From: Actinostola sp. cb2023
Taxonomy: Eukaryota; Cnidaria; Anthozoa; Actiniaria; Actinostolidae
Reading direction: 5' to 3'
Assembly: GCA_033675265.1 (NCBI GenBank)
Contig: JAUJYZ010001275.1
Location: 88,029 to 152,028 of the forward strand
Length of the DNA: 64,000 nucleotides
Part shown: one piece after another, positions 1-11,900 of the stretch
Layout: the number at the start of each line of letters is the position of its first letter
Numbering within the stretch: position 1 is the first letter of the stretch
Position numbers and translations under genes: made by a program
Notes under the pieces: model-generated
What the model saw: the letters and a program-made list of their open reading frames with translations, nothing else
Database searches by the model: none
Told to the model about the DNA's origin: nothing

Positions 1-1548
1 AAGTTTGTCTGAGCATGCGCCACCACATCCAATCAAAAATCCTCACGAGCCTGCCATTATTGTTTATAGCGGTTATTCTTCGAAATGGACGCATTTGCCG
101 CCGAGTTTTACTTACAGATTTAATACGACAACAAAATTCACAAAGAAAACAACGTCCTTTATTCTTTCTTTTCTTATTTGTTAGCATAAAAAAAGTTATT
201 TTTGTTTTTTGTTTGTGAAATGCGCGCGCTATCACACAATCGATACGCCATGAAGCGCGCGCTCAAGAGATTTTTCGTTTGCTTTTCTCACTTTTTTCGC
301 CAAAAACATTGCGTTTTTCTTCTTATTTTCTACACAGATATCATTGAAAAGTTGTTGTGTGTTTCCCTATTTACTTTAGAAGTACTTTTCTTTCGTTTTT
401 AGTGTGTTTTCTTTTTCCAATGATAAAAAAAACGCCAAGTGGTCTTTGAGGGTGATATCAATTATTACTCGGGCCCTTCCGAAGGAAGTCCGAGTTAGAA
501 AATACACTTTTTTTTTTTTTTTTTTTTTTTTTCAGGTGATGGAATGAAGAAAAAATGCGAAGAATGCGATGTATTTGATCCTATCGAGTTTCAAGATTTC
601 TCATCATAGATCTTCAAGCTATTAGGTTCAGGATTGTAGTTGATCATTCCACGATGAAGCTAAGGCGCGTTTGCTTTTGTTATAAATGAAACGACATCTT
701 TCAGAGTGGGCCCACACGAATAGCCGTATGCTTTTGTCTGTGAAATGAGCCTGTTTAAAGCCCGTGTTTTATCGGCTGTTCTATAACGCCTTTCCACGAA
801 CTCGAACTCATATCCAAAAATGAATTGAGACAAAGGCGATCGAGCAAGGTCAATGTTCGAAAATCCGTGTTCTTTTCAGTAAGATGACAGTTGTAAAGTG
901 ATCCTTATCTGAGTCATACATCTATTACGCGACCTAATTTTAGAACCGTTGATTTAAAACCGAATTTCCACGCTCAAAACAGGTCAGTGAACGGCAAAAA
1001 TACAATCGAAATCAAAACGTCCTTAGATTTTAGGGATCTATTATAGAAGAAGACGCTCAATGACGAGGGAGACTTGTGTCTGACTCATAGATAAAGATCT
1101 CCGCGGACTCTTGTTATAATTAAACTCACGACCAACGCCGTACAACGGTCATGTATAACTCCATCTATTGACAGAAAGCTATATGTACAGAAGTCATGCA
1201 AACAGTCGAGCCAGTCGAGTTATTTTCAGTAACTCATGATGGATGTTTATTTTATTCCACGTTTGAAAAATTCAGAAGGAAAAGGAATCGTAAAAATCGT
1301 ACTTCAAAACTACATCAAAGCATTTAAGGCAAGTAAGGTCAATGTTCGTAAATCGAGATCGTATAGCCCTTCATCTGGCAGACATATAGTCTCCCTCGTC
1401 ACGCAACTGTCAGTCATTGTCATGTCTCTCCTCACGCAACTGACATTGTCCTTTTCATAAGCCCGAGTGTACGCTCATTGAGCGTCTTGTTGCTCAATGT
1501 TCACATCCCGAAAACGGGATGTGGTGACGCATGCGCAGACAAACTTCC
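1..1548. mobile_element. TIR element, about 1.55 kb, left end at or beyond window edge
   Basis: The first 30 bases and the reverse complement of 1517-1548 match with about two mismatches; both begin AAGTTTGTCTG and contain GCATGCG and CACCACATCC. This makes a ~30-bp terminal inverted repeat. No transposase is visible, so it is non-autonomous. A second repeat (467-1468) sits inside it. The target duplication cannot be tested because the left flank lies outside the window. The short ORFs inside show no recognisable domain. Confidence 0.5.
467..1468 (+). repeat. Dispersed ~1-kb repeat R1, copy 1
   Basis: Begins ACTCGGGC and ends GCCCGAGT (8-bp inverted ends). It shares long stretches with 38860-39800 in the same orientation, for example the segment near 1250-1330 that matches 39340-39410, and the ends around GAGTGTACGCTCATTGAG. 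Non-coding. Family unknown; a non-autonomous DNA element is likely. Confidence 0.55.
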
Positions 1549-1834
1549 CTGGACCCACTTTTATCGTCTCTCTCTAGCCCAGCCCCTCTCTTCTGCTCTA
1601 TGCCGCGCGCGTAGATAAAATTTAAAATTGGGTCCAGTTCTGGACTAATCAAAGCCGTGCGTAACGGCCTGCGCGACCTCGCCTTATATGATCTGACCAA
1701 TCACGTTCCGTTCTAAAGATAGATTGATTCTAAAAATAGAATTAACGGGGCACATGATGGGTCAAGAGCCCAATACCAGGGATTCCTTCTCTTACCTCAT
1801 TTTCTCTTGTTGAACTATAATAATAATAATAATA

Positions 1835-2566
1835 CAGTTGAACCCTGCTATCTCGAACTCGGTTATCTCGAACTCCCCGCTATCTCGAACACAAACCCAT
1901 TTCCCTTGGATTTGTCCCTGTTTGTTCAGTCATTTACTATGGGCTATCTCGAACTCGGTTATCTCAAACTCCCCGCTATCTCGAACACAAACCCATTTCC
2001 CTTGGATTTGTCCCTGTTTTTTCAGTCATTTATTATGGGCTATCTCGAACTCGGTTATCTCGAACTCCCCGCTATCTCGAACACACAAAACCCATTTCCC
2101 TTGGATTTTCCCCTGTTTTTTTCAGTCATTTATTATGGGCTATCTCGAACTCGGTTATCTCGAACTCCCCGCTATCTCGAACACAAACCCATTTCCCTTG
2201 GATTTTCCCCTGTTTTTTTCAGTCATTTATTATGGGCTATCTCGAACTCAGTTATCTCGAACTCCCCGCTATCTCGAACACAAACCCATTTCCCTTGGAT
2301 TTGTCCCTGTTTGTTCAGTCATTTACTATGGGCTATCTCGAACTCGGTTATCTCGAACTCCCCGCTATCTCGAACACAAACCCATTTCCCTTGGATTTTC
2401 CCCTGTTTTTTTCAGTCATTTATTATGGGCTATCTCGAACTCGGTTATCTCGAAAACATCAATTGAAAATATCAGTGAAATGACACTGACCCGGTTATCT
2501 CGAACCCCCGCTATCTCGAACTAATTTTCCTTTCCCTTCAGAGTTCGAGATAGCGGGGTTCTACTG
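1835..2566. mobile_element. pogo/Tigger-like MITE with internal tandem repeat
   Basis: The left end CAGTTGAACCCTGCTATCTC and right end (reverse complement CAGTAGAACCCCGCTATCTC) form TIRs flanked by TA on both sides (1833-1834 and 2567-2568), as in Tc1/mariner-pogo elements. About six tandem copies of a 96-100-bp unit fill the interior (about 1857-2460); each contains GGTTATCTCGAACTC and CCATTTCCCTTGG. The open frames across it come from the repeat and are not genes. Confidence 0.75.
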
Positions 2567-2784
2567 TAAATACTTTATTTATCTTATCTATCTGAACTTG
2601 TTCTTTGGTTCTACATCATGCTAATTTGAATCAGAAATGTATCTTAATACAACTTTAATTAAAAACAATTGTGTACAAAATAATTGAAGAATAACTTACA
2701 TTAATTTAACAATGTTCTGTTTCTGTATACAGCTGTATACATGTAAGACCGTTGAACTCAACTTTTGATAATAGTGGTGTTGAA

Positions 2785-3255
2785 GTTTACACTCTAATAT
2801 ACTATGATTTTATGCTATTTTGCACCAGAAACCAGACACATCTCTCGTGGAAAGTGTCAAGTGTTTTTTCATAAATATTTTTTTAGATGATCACCACTCT
2901 CTGTTTGTGTATTGGGCTTCCTGTGTCTTAAACCCGCATACAAACGTACTCTATAGCCATGAATCCTGTCCTTTTTATATCTTGAATTTCTAAAACTGCT
3001 TTCAAAATAATAAAAGATCAATATCTATTTGAGTCCTGTGTGTCATTTAGTATTTAGAACGGCTTTTAGCGAGTTTTACTCGCCTCCGAGAGCCGAATAC
3101 TTTGAGATCGATATTCGTCTGGGAAATCACAACAGACCGCCATGAAAAACCTGAAACAATCGTTATGAACAAACACTTTGACACTTTGCACGAGAGATGT
3201 GTCTGGTTTCTGGTGCAAAATAGCATAGAATATAACAGTATATTAGAGTGAAAAC
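2785..3255. repeat. Inverted-repeat MITE-like element
   Basis: About 80 bp at 2785-2865 recur inverted at 3170-3255, including the text ACCAGAAACCAGACACATCT and its complement. Arms surround about 300 bp of non-coding AT-rich sequence. No target duplication recognised. Confidence 0.5.
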
Positions 3256-3266
3256 TGCACATGGAT

Positions 3267-3796
3267 CAGGGGCGTAGCTAGCCGGACGCAAGGACGCAAA
3301 TGCGTCACTCGAAAAAAAATTGATGAAAAAAAGTAGCTTCTCTTAGAAAAAAGAAAAAGTGAAAAGAAAAAGAAAAAAAACCAAAGAATCAAGCAAATAA
3401 AAAACAAAATATTATCACCCTATGGATTGTAAGTATTAGTTATTCGTGCTTGAAATTGGGCTTTTTCAAGCATATAATTATTCGGAGTTCGTAAATTAAA
3501 GTAGAAGTTGGTAAGATATGTATGGAAACTATTTTCAGAAGGCAGGAAATGCTATTTCAGAGACCCTATACATCAAAACTTTTAAGGGGAGCATGCCCCC
3601 GAACCCCCCTAGCAGCTCGCGACTTCACCGCTCGTCAGATTCGATTACATCGAACCAAAGTTATAGAAAAAATAGCAGGTGCTAAATTCAGTGAAGTCAG
3701 AAGTACATAACTAGTTATGTACTTCTGGTGAAGTGTATACATTTCGTGAATTTCACAATTTTGCGTCACTCCGAAAAAATCCTGGCTACGCCCCTG
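3267..3796. mobile_element. TIR MITE, hAT-like ends
   Basis: Begins CAGGGGCGTAGCTAG and ends with its near complement CTGGCTACGCCCCTG. CAGGGG-type ends suggest the hAT superfamily. The flanks share TGGAT (3262-3266 and 3797-3801), shorter than the 8 bp expected for hAT, so the class is tentative. No transposase. Confidence 0.55.
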
Positions 3797-3884
3797 TGGA
3801 TGACTTGTCGAAAAACCATCGGGTACATCGTGGCGATGATTTTCGATCACCTGACTAGTTCCGAACACTATCCGAATTACACAC

Positions 3885-5590
3885 TTACATATTCACTACC
3901 ACGCGTACATTGTTCGTCACTACCACGCGTACGTTGTTCGTCACTACCATGCGTACATTATTCGTCACTACCACGCGTACGTTGTTCGTCACTACCATGC
4001 GTACATTGTTCGTTACTACCACGCGTACGTTGTTCGTTATTACAACGCGTACGTTGTTCGTCACTTCCACCCGGCCCGAGTAACTAGTAATTGTTTCAAA
4101 TTTTAGTGTCATAATCAATGCTCTATAATCTACCACGCGTACGTTGTTCGTTACTACCATGCGTACGTTGTTCGTTACTACCACGCGTACGTTGTTCGTT
4201 ACTACCATGCGTACGTTGTTCGTTACTACCACGCGTACGTTGTTCGTTATTACAACGCGTACGTTGTTCGTTAATACCACGCGTACGTTGTTCGTTAATA
4301 CCACGCGTACGTTGTTCGTTATTACAACGCGTACGTTGTTCGTCACTTCCACCCGGCCCGAGTAACTAGTAATTGTTTCAAATTTTAGTGTCATAATCAA
4401 TCCTCTGTAATCTACCACGCGTACGTTGTTCGTTACTACCATGCGTACGTTGTTCGTTACTACCACGCGTACGTTGTTCGTTACTACCATGCGTACGTTG
4501 TTCGTTACTACCACGCGTACGTTGTTCGTTATTACAACGCGTACGTTGTTCGTTAATACCACGCGTACGTTGTTCGTTAATACCACGCGTACGTTGTTCG
4601 TTATTACAACGCGTACGTTTTCGTCACTTCCACCCGGCCCGAGTAACTAGTAATTGTTTCAAATTTTAGTGTCATAATCAATCCTCTGTAATCTACCACG
4701 CGTACGTTGTTCGTTACTACCATGCGTACGTTGTTCGTTACTACCACGCGTACGTTTGTTCGTTACTAACATGCGTACGTTGTTCGTTACTACCACGCGT
4801 ACGTTGTTCGTTACGTTACCATACCATGCGTACGTTGTTCGTTAATACAACGCGTACGTTATTCGTTAATACAACGCGTACGTTGTTCGTTACTACCACG
4901 CGTACGTTGTTCGTTACTACCACGCGTACGTTGTTCGTTAATACCACGCGTACGTTGTTCGTTAATACAACGCGTACGTTGTTCGTTACTACCACGCGTA
5001 CGTTGTTCGTCACTACCACGCGTACGTTGTTCGTTACTAGCACGCGTACGTTGTTCGTTACTACCACGCATACGTTGTTCGTTATTACAACGCGTACGTT
5101 GTTCGTCACTACCACGCGTACGTTGTTCGTCACTACCACGCGTACGTTGTTCGTCACTACCACGCGTACGTTGTTCGTCACTACCACGCGTACGTTGTTC
5201 GTTATTACAACGCGTACGTTGTTCGTCACTACCATGCGTACGTTGTTCGTTACTACCACGCGTACGTTGTTCGTTAATACAACGCGTACGTTGTTCGTTA
5301 CTACCATGCGTACATTGTTCGTTACTACCACGCGTACGTTGTTCGTCACTACCACGCGTACGTTGTTCGTCACTACCACGCGTACGTTGTTCGTTACTAC
5401 CACGCGTACGTTGTTCGTTAATACAACGCGTACGTTGTTCGTTACTACCACGCGTACGTTGTTCGTTACTACCACGCGTGCGTTGTTCGTTAATACAACG
5501 CGTACATTGTTCGTTACTACCACGCGTACGTTGTTCGTTAATACAACGCGTACGTTGTCCGTCACTTCCACCCGGCCCGAATAACTAGTA
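3885..5590. repeat. 21-bp minisatellite with ~281-bp higher-order unit
   Basis: Consensus unit ACGCGTACGTTGTTCGTTACT, with both ACGCGT and CGTACG palindromes. Blocks are separated by a conserved spacer starting CCGGCCCGAGTAACTAG at about 4073, 4353, 4634 and 5572. The first three spacings are ~281 bp; the last block is expanded to about 870 bp. The unit is seven codons long, so several frames on both strands stay open by chance. Confidence 0.9.
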
Positions 5591-5774
5591 ATTGTTTCAA
5601 ATTTTAGTGTCACAATCAATGCTCTGTAATCTTGCTGCATGGCCTTGTATAATAACTTCAACTTAATTATTCACACTATATAGGTAATTTATAAGTCCAT
5701 ACAGCAGGGACCATCTAGAGAAAATCGACCGTCTACAGGGACCGTGTACAATCTTTTTGGCTAAAAGTGTGTGT

Positions 5775-5795
5775 GTGGGGGGGGGGGGGGGGGGC
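5775..5795. repeat. Poly-G run
   Basis: A run of about 17 G after a short GT-rich tract. No gene is visible in 5591-5950. Confidence 0.8.
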
Positions 5796-5954
5796 AAAGC
5801 GGAGAGAGTAGAGGAGTACAGAATAGGACAAAACGCTCAAATCACCAAATAAACGACAAAATACGACTTCTGAAGAAATGTTATGTTTATTGCAATCAAA
5901 TTGTCACCCTTTTAAGCAATTTAAAATGTTACGCAAAACCACTAACTAAGAAAA

Positions 5955-6145
5955 TAAATAAATAAATAAGAAAATAAGAAAATAAGTAAATGAATGAATG
6001 AATGAATGAATGAATGAATGAATGAATGAATGAATGAATGAATAAATGAATAAATGAATAAATGAATAAATGAATAAATGAATAAATGAATGAATGAATG
6101 AATGAATGAATGAATGAATGAATGAATGAATGAATAAATAAATAA
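5955..6145. repeat. Tetranucleotide microsatellite (AATG/AATA)n
   Basis: About 190 bp of AATG units with interspersed AATA and AAAT variants. The long open frame on the minus strand is a repeat artefact. Confidence 0.95.
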
Positions 6146-6773
6146 GAAGGCTGGTTTGGCCAGCCGAAATACCGGCGTACATAATAAACATGTAACTCTA
6201 CAGTGTGTCAGCTGTTCTTAGATTTTTACTAAATAAGAGCTTGGATTGCCTGTGCTATGACAAGCATTTCAATACCAGTATTGATTTGTAGCATTTGATT
6301 AATAATGCAGCTTGAATCCAGTTGCTAATGACTGTTTCGGTGGATATTGCCATTCATTGAATGCTCAATTGCTTAATAATAAAAGAACATCGAGGATCAA
6401 TATCACGAGAACTAGAAAGAGTTGTTTTAACTCCATATTAAGACATCAATTGATGGTTCATTGACTTCATATTATAATGAAAATTGCATTTGATTAATAA
6501 TATTATTAGTTATTGTTTATGATTTGATAGTAACTGTATATCAATATCTAAAGGTAATGTATGGTTATCATATTCTTTATTTTCCTCTTCTTTCCAATAA
6601 CATAAATACTGATTTCTTCGATTTTCTATGTCCCGGATGAATGGATGCACAGATTTAAATAAAGACACGATGACGACGAGTGATCATGATCGATACGATC
6701 CCTTACTCGTTTAGATTACAATTTTCTACAGAGGAATGGATGAACATGTATTATTTCGAGTTATATAATAACT
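6146..6773. other. AT-rich intergenic DNA, nothing recognised
   Basis: No open frame, RNA-like fold or repeat boundary that I can support. Confidence 0.6.
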
Positions 6774-7052
6774 ATGATATAACGCACGCTCTGATAGGCC
6801 AAAGGATGCGTATTCCGCGTGCTCTATGAGAGCACACAGCACGCGCGCGCAGATATTCAAACATTTTTGTAACGAACAAAATTGAAAACTTGCCTTAAAA
6901 TCATATTGTATTTTATAAAAGAAATAGAAAACTTGTCCGCTGTGCTATGTGCAGATTTATAGCACTTGGGGACTGATCAGAACACTCGAGAAGTGTTGAG
7001 AAGCACTGCGCTACACGTTGTGCTTCTCCTAACACTTCTCTCGTGTTCTGAT
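6774..7052. repeat. Dispersed repeat with terminal hairpin, copy 1
   Basis: Starts near TATGATATAACGCACGCTCT and includes CCAAAGGATGCGTATTCCGC, both found again near-identically at 22812-22865. It ends in a hairpin at about 6979-7048, with arms AACACTCGAGAAGTGTTGAG and its near complement. Non-coding. Confidence 0.5.
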
Positions 7053-7059
7053 CACAGGT

Positions 7060-7912
7060 AGCCCAACCATTGCTTTTGAGGCTCTAAATAATTCAATAAG
7101 CATGATATTTGCGTCTTTTTTTGATGGGTTTCCTGTGGTAGAGCGCACGCGCGCAATGCGTATTATGTCGGGCTCCCTGTGCTGAGTAACGTCCTATGTT
7201 GGGCTTCCTGTGTGAGTCCCGTGACACGCGCCCGCAGAGAGTGTATATTGAAACAAGGTATGAAACTACAGTCACGTGACATACGTTTTTGCTCCTATTT
7301 TTGTCAATGTTACGTGAAAGTTTTCTTCGAATAACTAAACTTTAGCGTATTCTCGAAACACTCCATAAGTGTCAGTCGTCTAACTTCACCGTACGTACGC
7401 TAAGAAACTTAATTTTCAAATTTTGAGCGTCGTGGCCTGATGTGCGGTGCACTTTAGTGGTGCACTTTTCCGTGAAACATTCAGATTTTACCTTCGAGAG
7501 AACATCGACAAGCGCTCGGCAAATCTGAACTATGCTCTTTTTTGCAAGTTTTAATATTTATATGTTCACTAAACATAAGCTAGTCAAAACATCTACAATA
7601 TACTTTATTTTTTCTATTTTGACTTTTATAAAGTTTTTGTTTTGTGTTTTGATTTCTATCGATTAGAATGCTTTAAAATCGTAAAAATGCATATTGAAAC
7701 AGTTTCAATAGTTTCTCTGCGGACGCGTCTTACAGGACGCGGACGTATACAGGAAGCCCAACATAGGACGTTACCCAGCACAGGGAGCCCGACATAATAC
7801 GCATTGCGCGCGTGCTCTACCACAGGAAACCCATCAAAAAAGACGCAAATATCATTTTATTGAATTATTTAATAATTTAAATATTTAGTAGCCTCAAAAG
7901 CAATGGTTGGGC
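7060..7912. mobile_element. TIR element with ~165-bp inverted ends
   Basis: 7060-7230 recurs inverted at 7745-7912. The arms begin AGCCCAACCATTGCTTTTGA and include GATGGGTTTCCTGTGGTAGA. The middle is AT-rich and non-coding. No convincing target duplication. Confidence 0.65.
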
Positions 7913-8859
7913 TGCATGTGATAGTTACGGCAAAATGGCTCGGATTTGCTTCATCTCCCGAGTTATGTTTTATTTAGTTCTCCAGGACGCTCCTTGATAA
8001 CAGCCTATGCTGACGAGCCTGGTAAAATATGTCAGTTTATTATTATTATTGTTATTATTTGCATGAAAAATCCACGACTTAAACTTTTTTCCCTCAAATG
8101 CAAACAATAAATATGGCAAAGACAATAGCGATTAATTTCGAGCTCTTTCAGTTCAGCTATAGAACACATTCCATTTTTCAGTTTCACGGGTTTATCTGAT
8201 TGCAATCAAGTTGTTTCGGGGGTTCCGTTAGTTCGGTGATTTGCCGAGGTGCTGGTTTAGAGGGCCACCATTCGATCGGTTGCTGACTTGAGGAAATACA
8301 ACTGAACATATCTTGTTTACTAGTCCTACGCTGCCGTCAGTTAGTTCCGTCACGCAGCATGACAGACTCTAAACGGCTGCGTAGCATGCTCGAGAACTCC
8401 AGCGGTCGTTTCATCCGAGCCATTCTGATTCTCGAGCATGGCTGCGTACTTGCTTGAGCCCACAAAGTATTTGTCTTATTGGATTTGTATGCATGTGAAA
8501 AGTTATCAGAGAGCATTAATTTAAAAAAACTAAAATTGCAGAAAACTACATGATCTATGATTAAATTTTACTGAGCATAAATCGCGAATAAAAAGAATCA
8601 CAACAGAAGACGTGGTTGTTTAAAGTGTATTTATAAATATTCCATTTTGTGACATTAGTTGTTGAGCCTCTTAACTCCATTGTCAACTGTCCAATTGAGA
8701 CAAAGAGTAAGACAAAGCAGTCACACCACGAAGTATATACATAGTTAATAATAACTATGCACGAAGTGAATACATACATATAAGGGTGTGTAATTATCAC
8801 AGTGCACGTTCAGCTGCAGTATACGGTTTACAGCACTTGTGAATAAAGTTTTGAATAAA
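7913..8859 (+). other. Upstream region of the gelsolin-like gene
   Basis: Contains a short TTA/TTG microsatellite near 8039-8060 and an imperfect inverted repeat around 8370-8450 (GCATGCTCGAGAA / TTCTCGAGCATG). This presumably holds the promoter and 5' UTR of the downstream gene, but I see no certain TATA box or start site. Confidence 0.35.
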
Positions 8860-8943
8860 ATGGCAAGAGGTTTGGTCAAGCAAAAGGACTACGACTGGCA
8901 AGACAGTAATCTCGCTTTGTTTGGCTCCGATGTCGAGAAGAAC
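8860..8943 (+). CDS. Gelsolin-like gene, exon 1
   Basis: ATG in the context AAAATGGC, 28 codons ([18 protein letters not shown] at the start), donor AAC|GTGAGT. Phase 0. The N-terminal extension before domain 1 resembles that of short gelsolin-like proteins. Confidence 0.85.
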
Positions 8944-11900
8944 GTGAGTTGAAAAGAAATTTATGTTGTGGAGTCAATTTCAGTTGAACTCGAAACACGT
9001 CACCGTCTCTCACTTGCTTGCAGGTCAAGAAAGAATCTGCATCGACCGAACTTGCTTGGCAGTCAGCGGGAAAACGTGTTGGATTGCAAATCTGGCGAAT
9101 TGAGAACTTTAAGGTCAGACCTGCAATGCAACTAACTATAGTTTGTTCACGCGAACTTTGAAGTAAAATATATCACTCATTGAAAAGCACCTTTGATAAG
9201 AACTCGGACTTATATCTTTAGAATAAGATATCATAGTTAATTGTGTTGAATCGATTGAAATTAATATCATATTTAATAGGAATATTTCCAATCAAACTGG
9301 TTCCGCATCTGTAACTTGAGGGTGTGCCAGTAAGAAATCAAGCCGTCGATCAAGAATCAAAACTTTACAATTCTTGAACAAAATTACGAGTTTATTTCTT
9401 CATTATATACGGTATGTTTGGTTTAATTTTTAAGCAAGCAGGTTGAATCTTGTTCCAAGCAAGCTCAGTTACATATTGTGGTCTAGATAGTTCTTTATGT
9501 AAATGATTATTATCCAGAAATAAAAAAGCAAAGAAATTCAGTTGTAAAAACGAGTAATTAACTTGCACAAAGCTGCCAGGGGATTATGTTCTGATAAATA
9601 TCAAATTGATGTCGAACACAGAGTGTCGAACAATATTTATAGTCAACAATTCTTTACATTGTGTTTATAATAATCACTGACGTTTGTATCTCAGTTTCAG
9701 CATTATCATGAAAGGTATTCACACTGATATTGTCTGTTGTCGCTGACAAAAGTGATTAAGTACATTCCTTTGTGTAATCGTATATTTTATAATGATTTTA
9801 GCATCAAACTGACCCGCGGTCACGGAATACACACAGACGTAGTCGAATGTTCGATTCCATCGAATCCAATCGAACTCAATCGAATCGAATCATTCGATTG
9901 CGTTCGATTGCGTAAAATCAATCGAACGCAATCGAATTCACAGAATTTTCCAACAATATATCGAATACTAGACTGATTCCCAAAATCGGTCCCAGTTCGC
10001 TCTCTGTCGATCCTGTTTTGCTATGGAAAAGGAGCGAAAACAGCGACTAATCGGTACAACGAGACCTGATCATAATATCAGTGTTGCATGCCCGGGTTTT
10101 AAACATTTTAAAAACTTACATTTTTCAGTTCATTGTGGAATATTACAATCAATTCAAGAAAATCAAGAAAACCGTAGTCTCCCTCGCATCCGTTTTTAGT
10201 TCGGCTGTCGTTAAAACGCGGGCTGCGGACTGCGGGCTGCGGGCAGCGGGCTGCGGGCTGCGGACTGTAGAATTGGTAGAACTAAGAAACTGAAACGAAA
10301 TAAAAAATAAATAAATGGAAAAATAAAAGTTCATTCAAATTAAACCGGCACCGGGTATGATAGCTCTTAAATTCAGCAAGAGAATATGAAATTCAGTCAT
10401 TACCTGACAAAGTAAATCACTCATCACTACACAGACCCTGAAATTTTATATACGCCGTAGCACATAGACATAAGGGGCGGACCATTTGATCGTTGATGGG
10501 GGTGGGGGTTAAATCCCAAAAAAAATATCGAGCAAGCACTTCCACCTTTAAAAAAATATCGTGCAAGAACAAATGCATCAAAAAAAAGATCGTGCATTAT
10601 TGTGACACCAACTTCAGCTTATTTTAAATTTGGTAGACCTAAATTTGAATGTTCATGCATTTTTTTCGTCTCCAGATTCGGGTATTGATTGTTCATATGG
10701 GATACCTGTGTACTCTGCACGGGACAGGTCTTGAACTTTCAAATTCAAAACCTAGCGTACAATTTAAAATCATTCAAATATAAATATATAAAAAAAAGAA
10801 ATCTAAGACAAAATCGTAAAACTGACTAGTGAAATTATGAAATCCGGATCCTGAATCATCGGCGAGTCAAACACCAAGGAAATGTCACTTCAGGGAGTGT
10901 GTATATGTATAATATTATTGTATTTAGAAGCAGCCCCAGTGAACAGTCTCTCAAACAAAATAAACTACAAAAAAAACTGAGTGATCAGCATTTTACTATT
11001 ATATATTTGTGTATAGCGAGAAAATCCGCTGGAAAACGAAGAAAATGGTATTTCCAAGGCTCTATATTTCAAAATTTCCCCTGACCCCCCTAGAAGCGCG
11101 CGGCTTTGACACTTGTTTCTCTATGCGTAGTGGAAAAAAGCATGCTACGCCTCTGGAAAGTATTGCAACGCGAGCATTGAATACTTCATAATTATATATT
11201 TAACTAATATCCGCTTTATAATATAAAACTAGTTTTAAACAGGCTTTATTTCTGTTTTGTTTTCGCTGCTCCGTACTTCTATAATAATAATAATAATAAT
11301 AATGTTTATTGCTTATATTGCGCATTTTAACATTTGAATATGATCAAATGCGCATTACACAACACTGGAAATAATTATATACAAATGATAAAAAATGTTC
11401 AAACCTTACTAATTTACGAAAACTACCCCCCCCCCCCCCCCCCCCCCCCTAAACTATAATAATGCACGCTCAACAACCAATCAAATCGCGCATTCTTGAG
11501 AGGTACACATAGTTTATATTATAAGCTTATACTCCCTATAATTTTTCTGTTTCAGTGGAAATTTCACCGTTCATTGATTGATGGCATGTAAATTTAATAA
11601 ATCATGATGTAAGTAGAACAACAGACTGTACAAATAATAAAATAAAATAACAAAGGTAATTTATTATACAAATTTCAATATTATCAATTTGGCAATAATT
11701 AATAGATATTGGCAAACAAAAATAACTTTGGTTAAAAAAAATATCGTGCAAGGGCCTAAGGCAGTGAAAAAATATCGTGCAACATGAAAAGGTGAAAAAA
11801 AAATATCGACCATACTTTAAATCGCCCCCACCCCCCATCAAAAATCAAATGGTCCGCCCCTAAGCGGGTTCCCGTCGAGCGGTTACTGATCTTCGAAGCA

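Noticed and set aside
1807..2524. Overlapping ~220-codon frames rich in YLELGYLELP or LSRT repeats
   Set aside because: Translations of the tandem repeat inside a pogo-like MITE, open in several frames at once.
3885..5661. Long open frames (up to about 280 codons) with TLFVTTTR or VTNNVRV repeats
   Set aside because: They arise from a 21-bp (seven-codon) minisatellite that is open in several frames on both strands. There is no non-repeat coding sequence.
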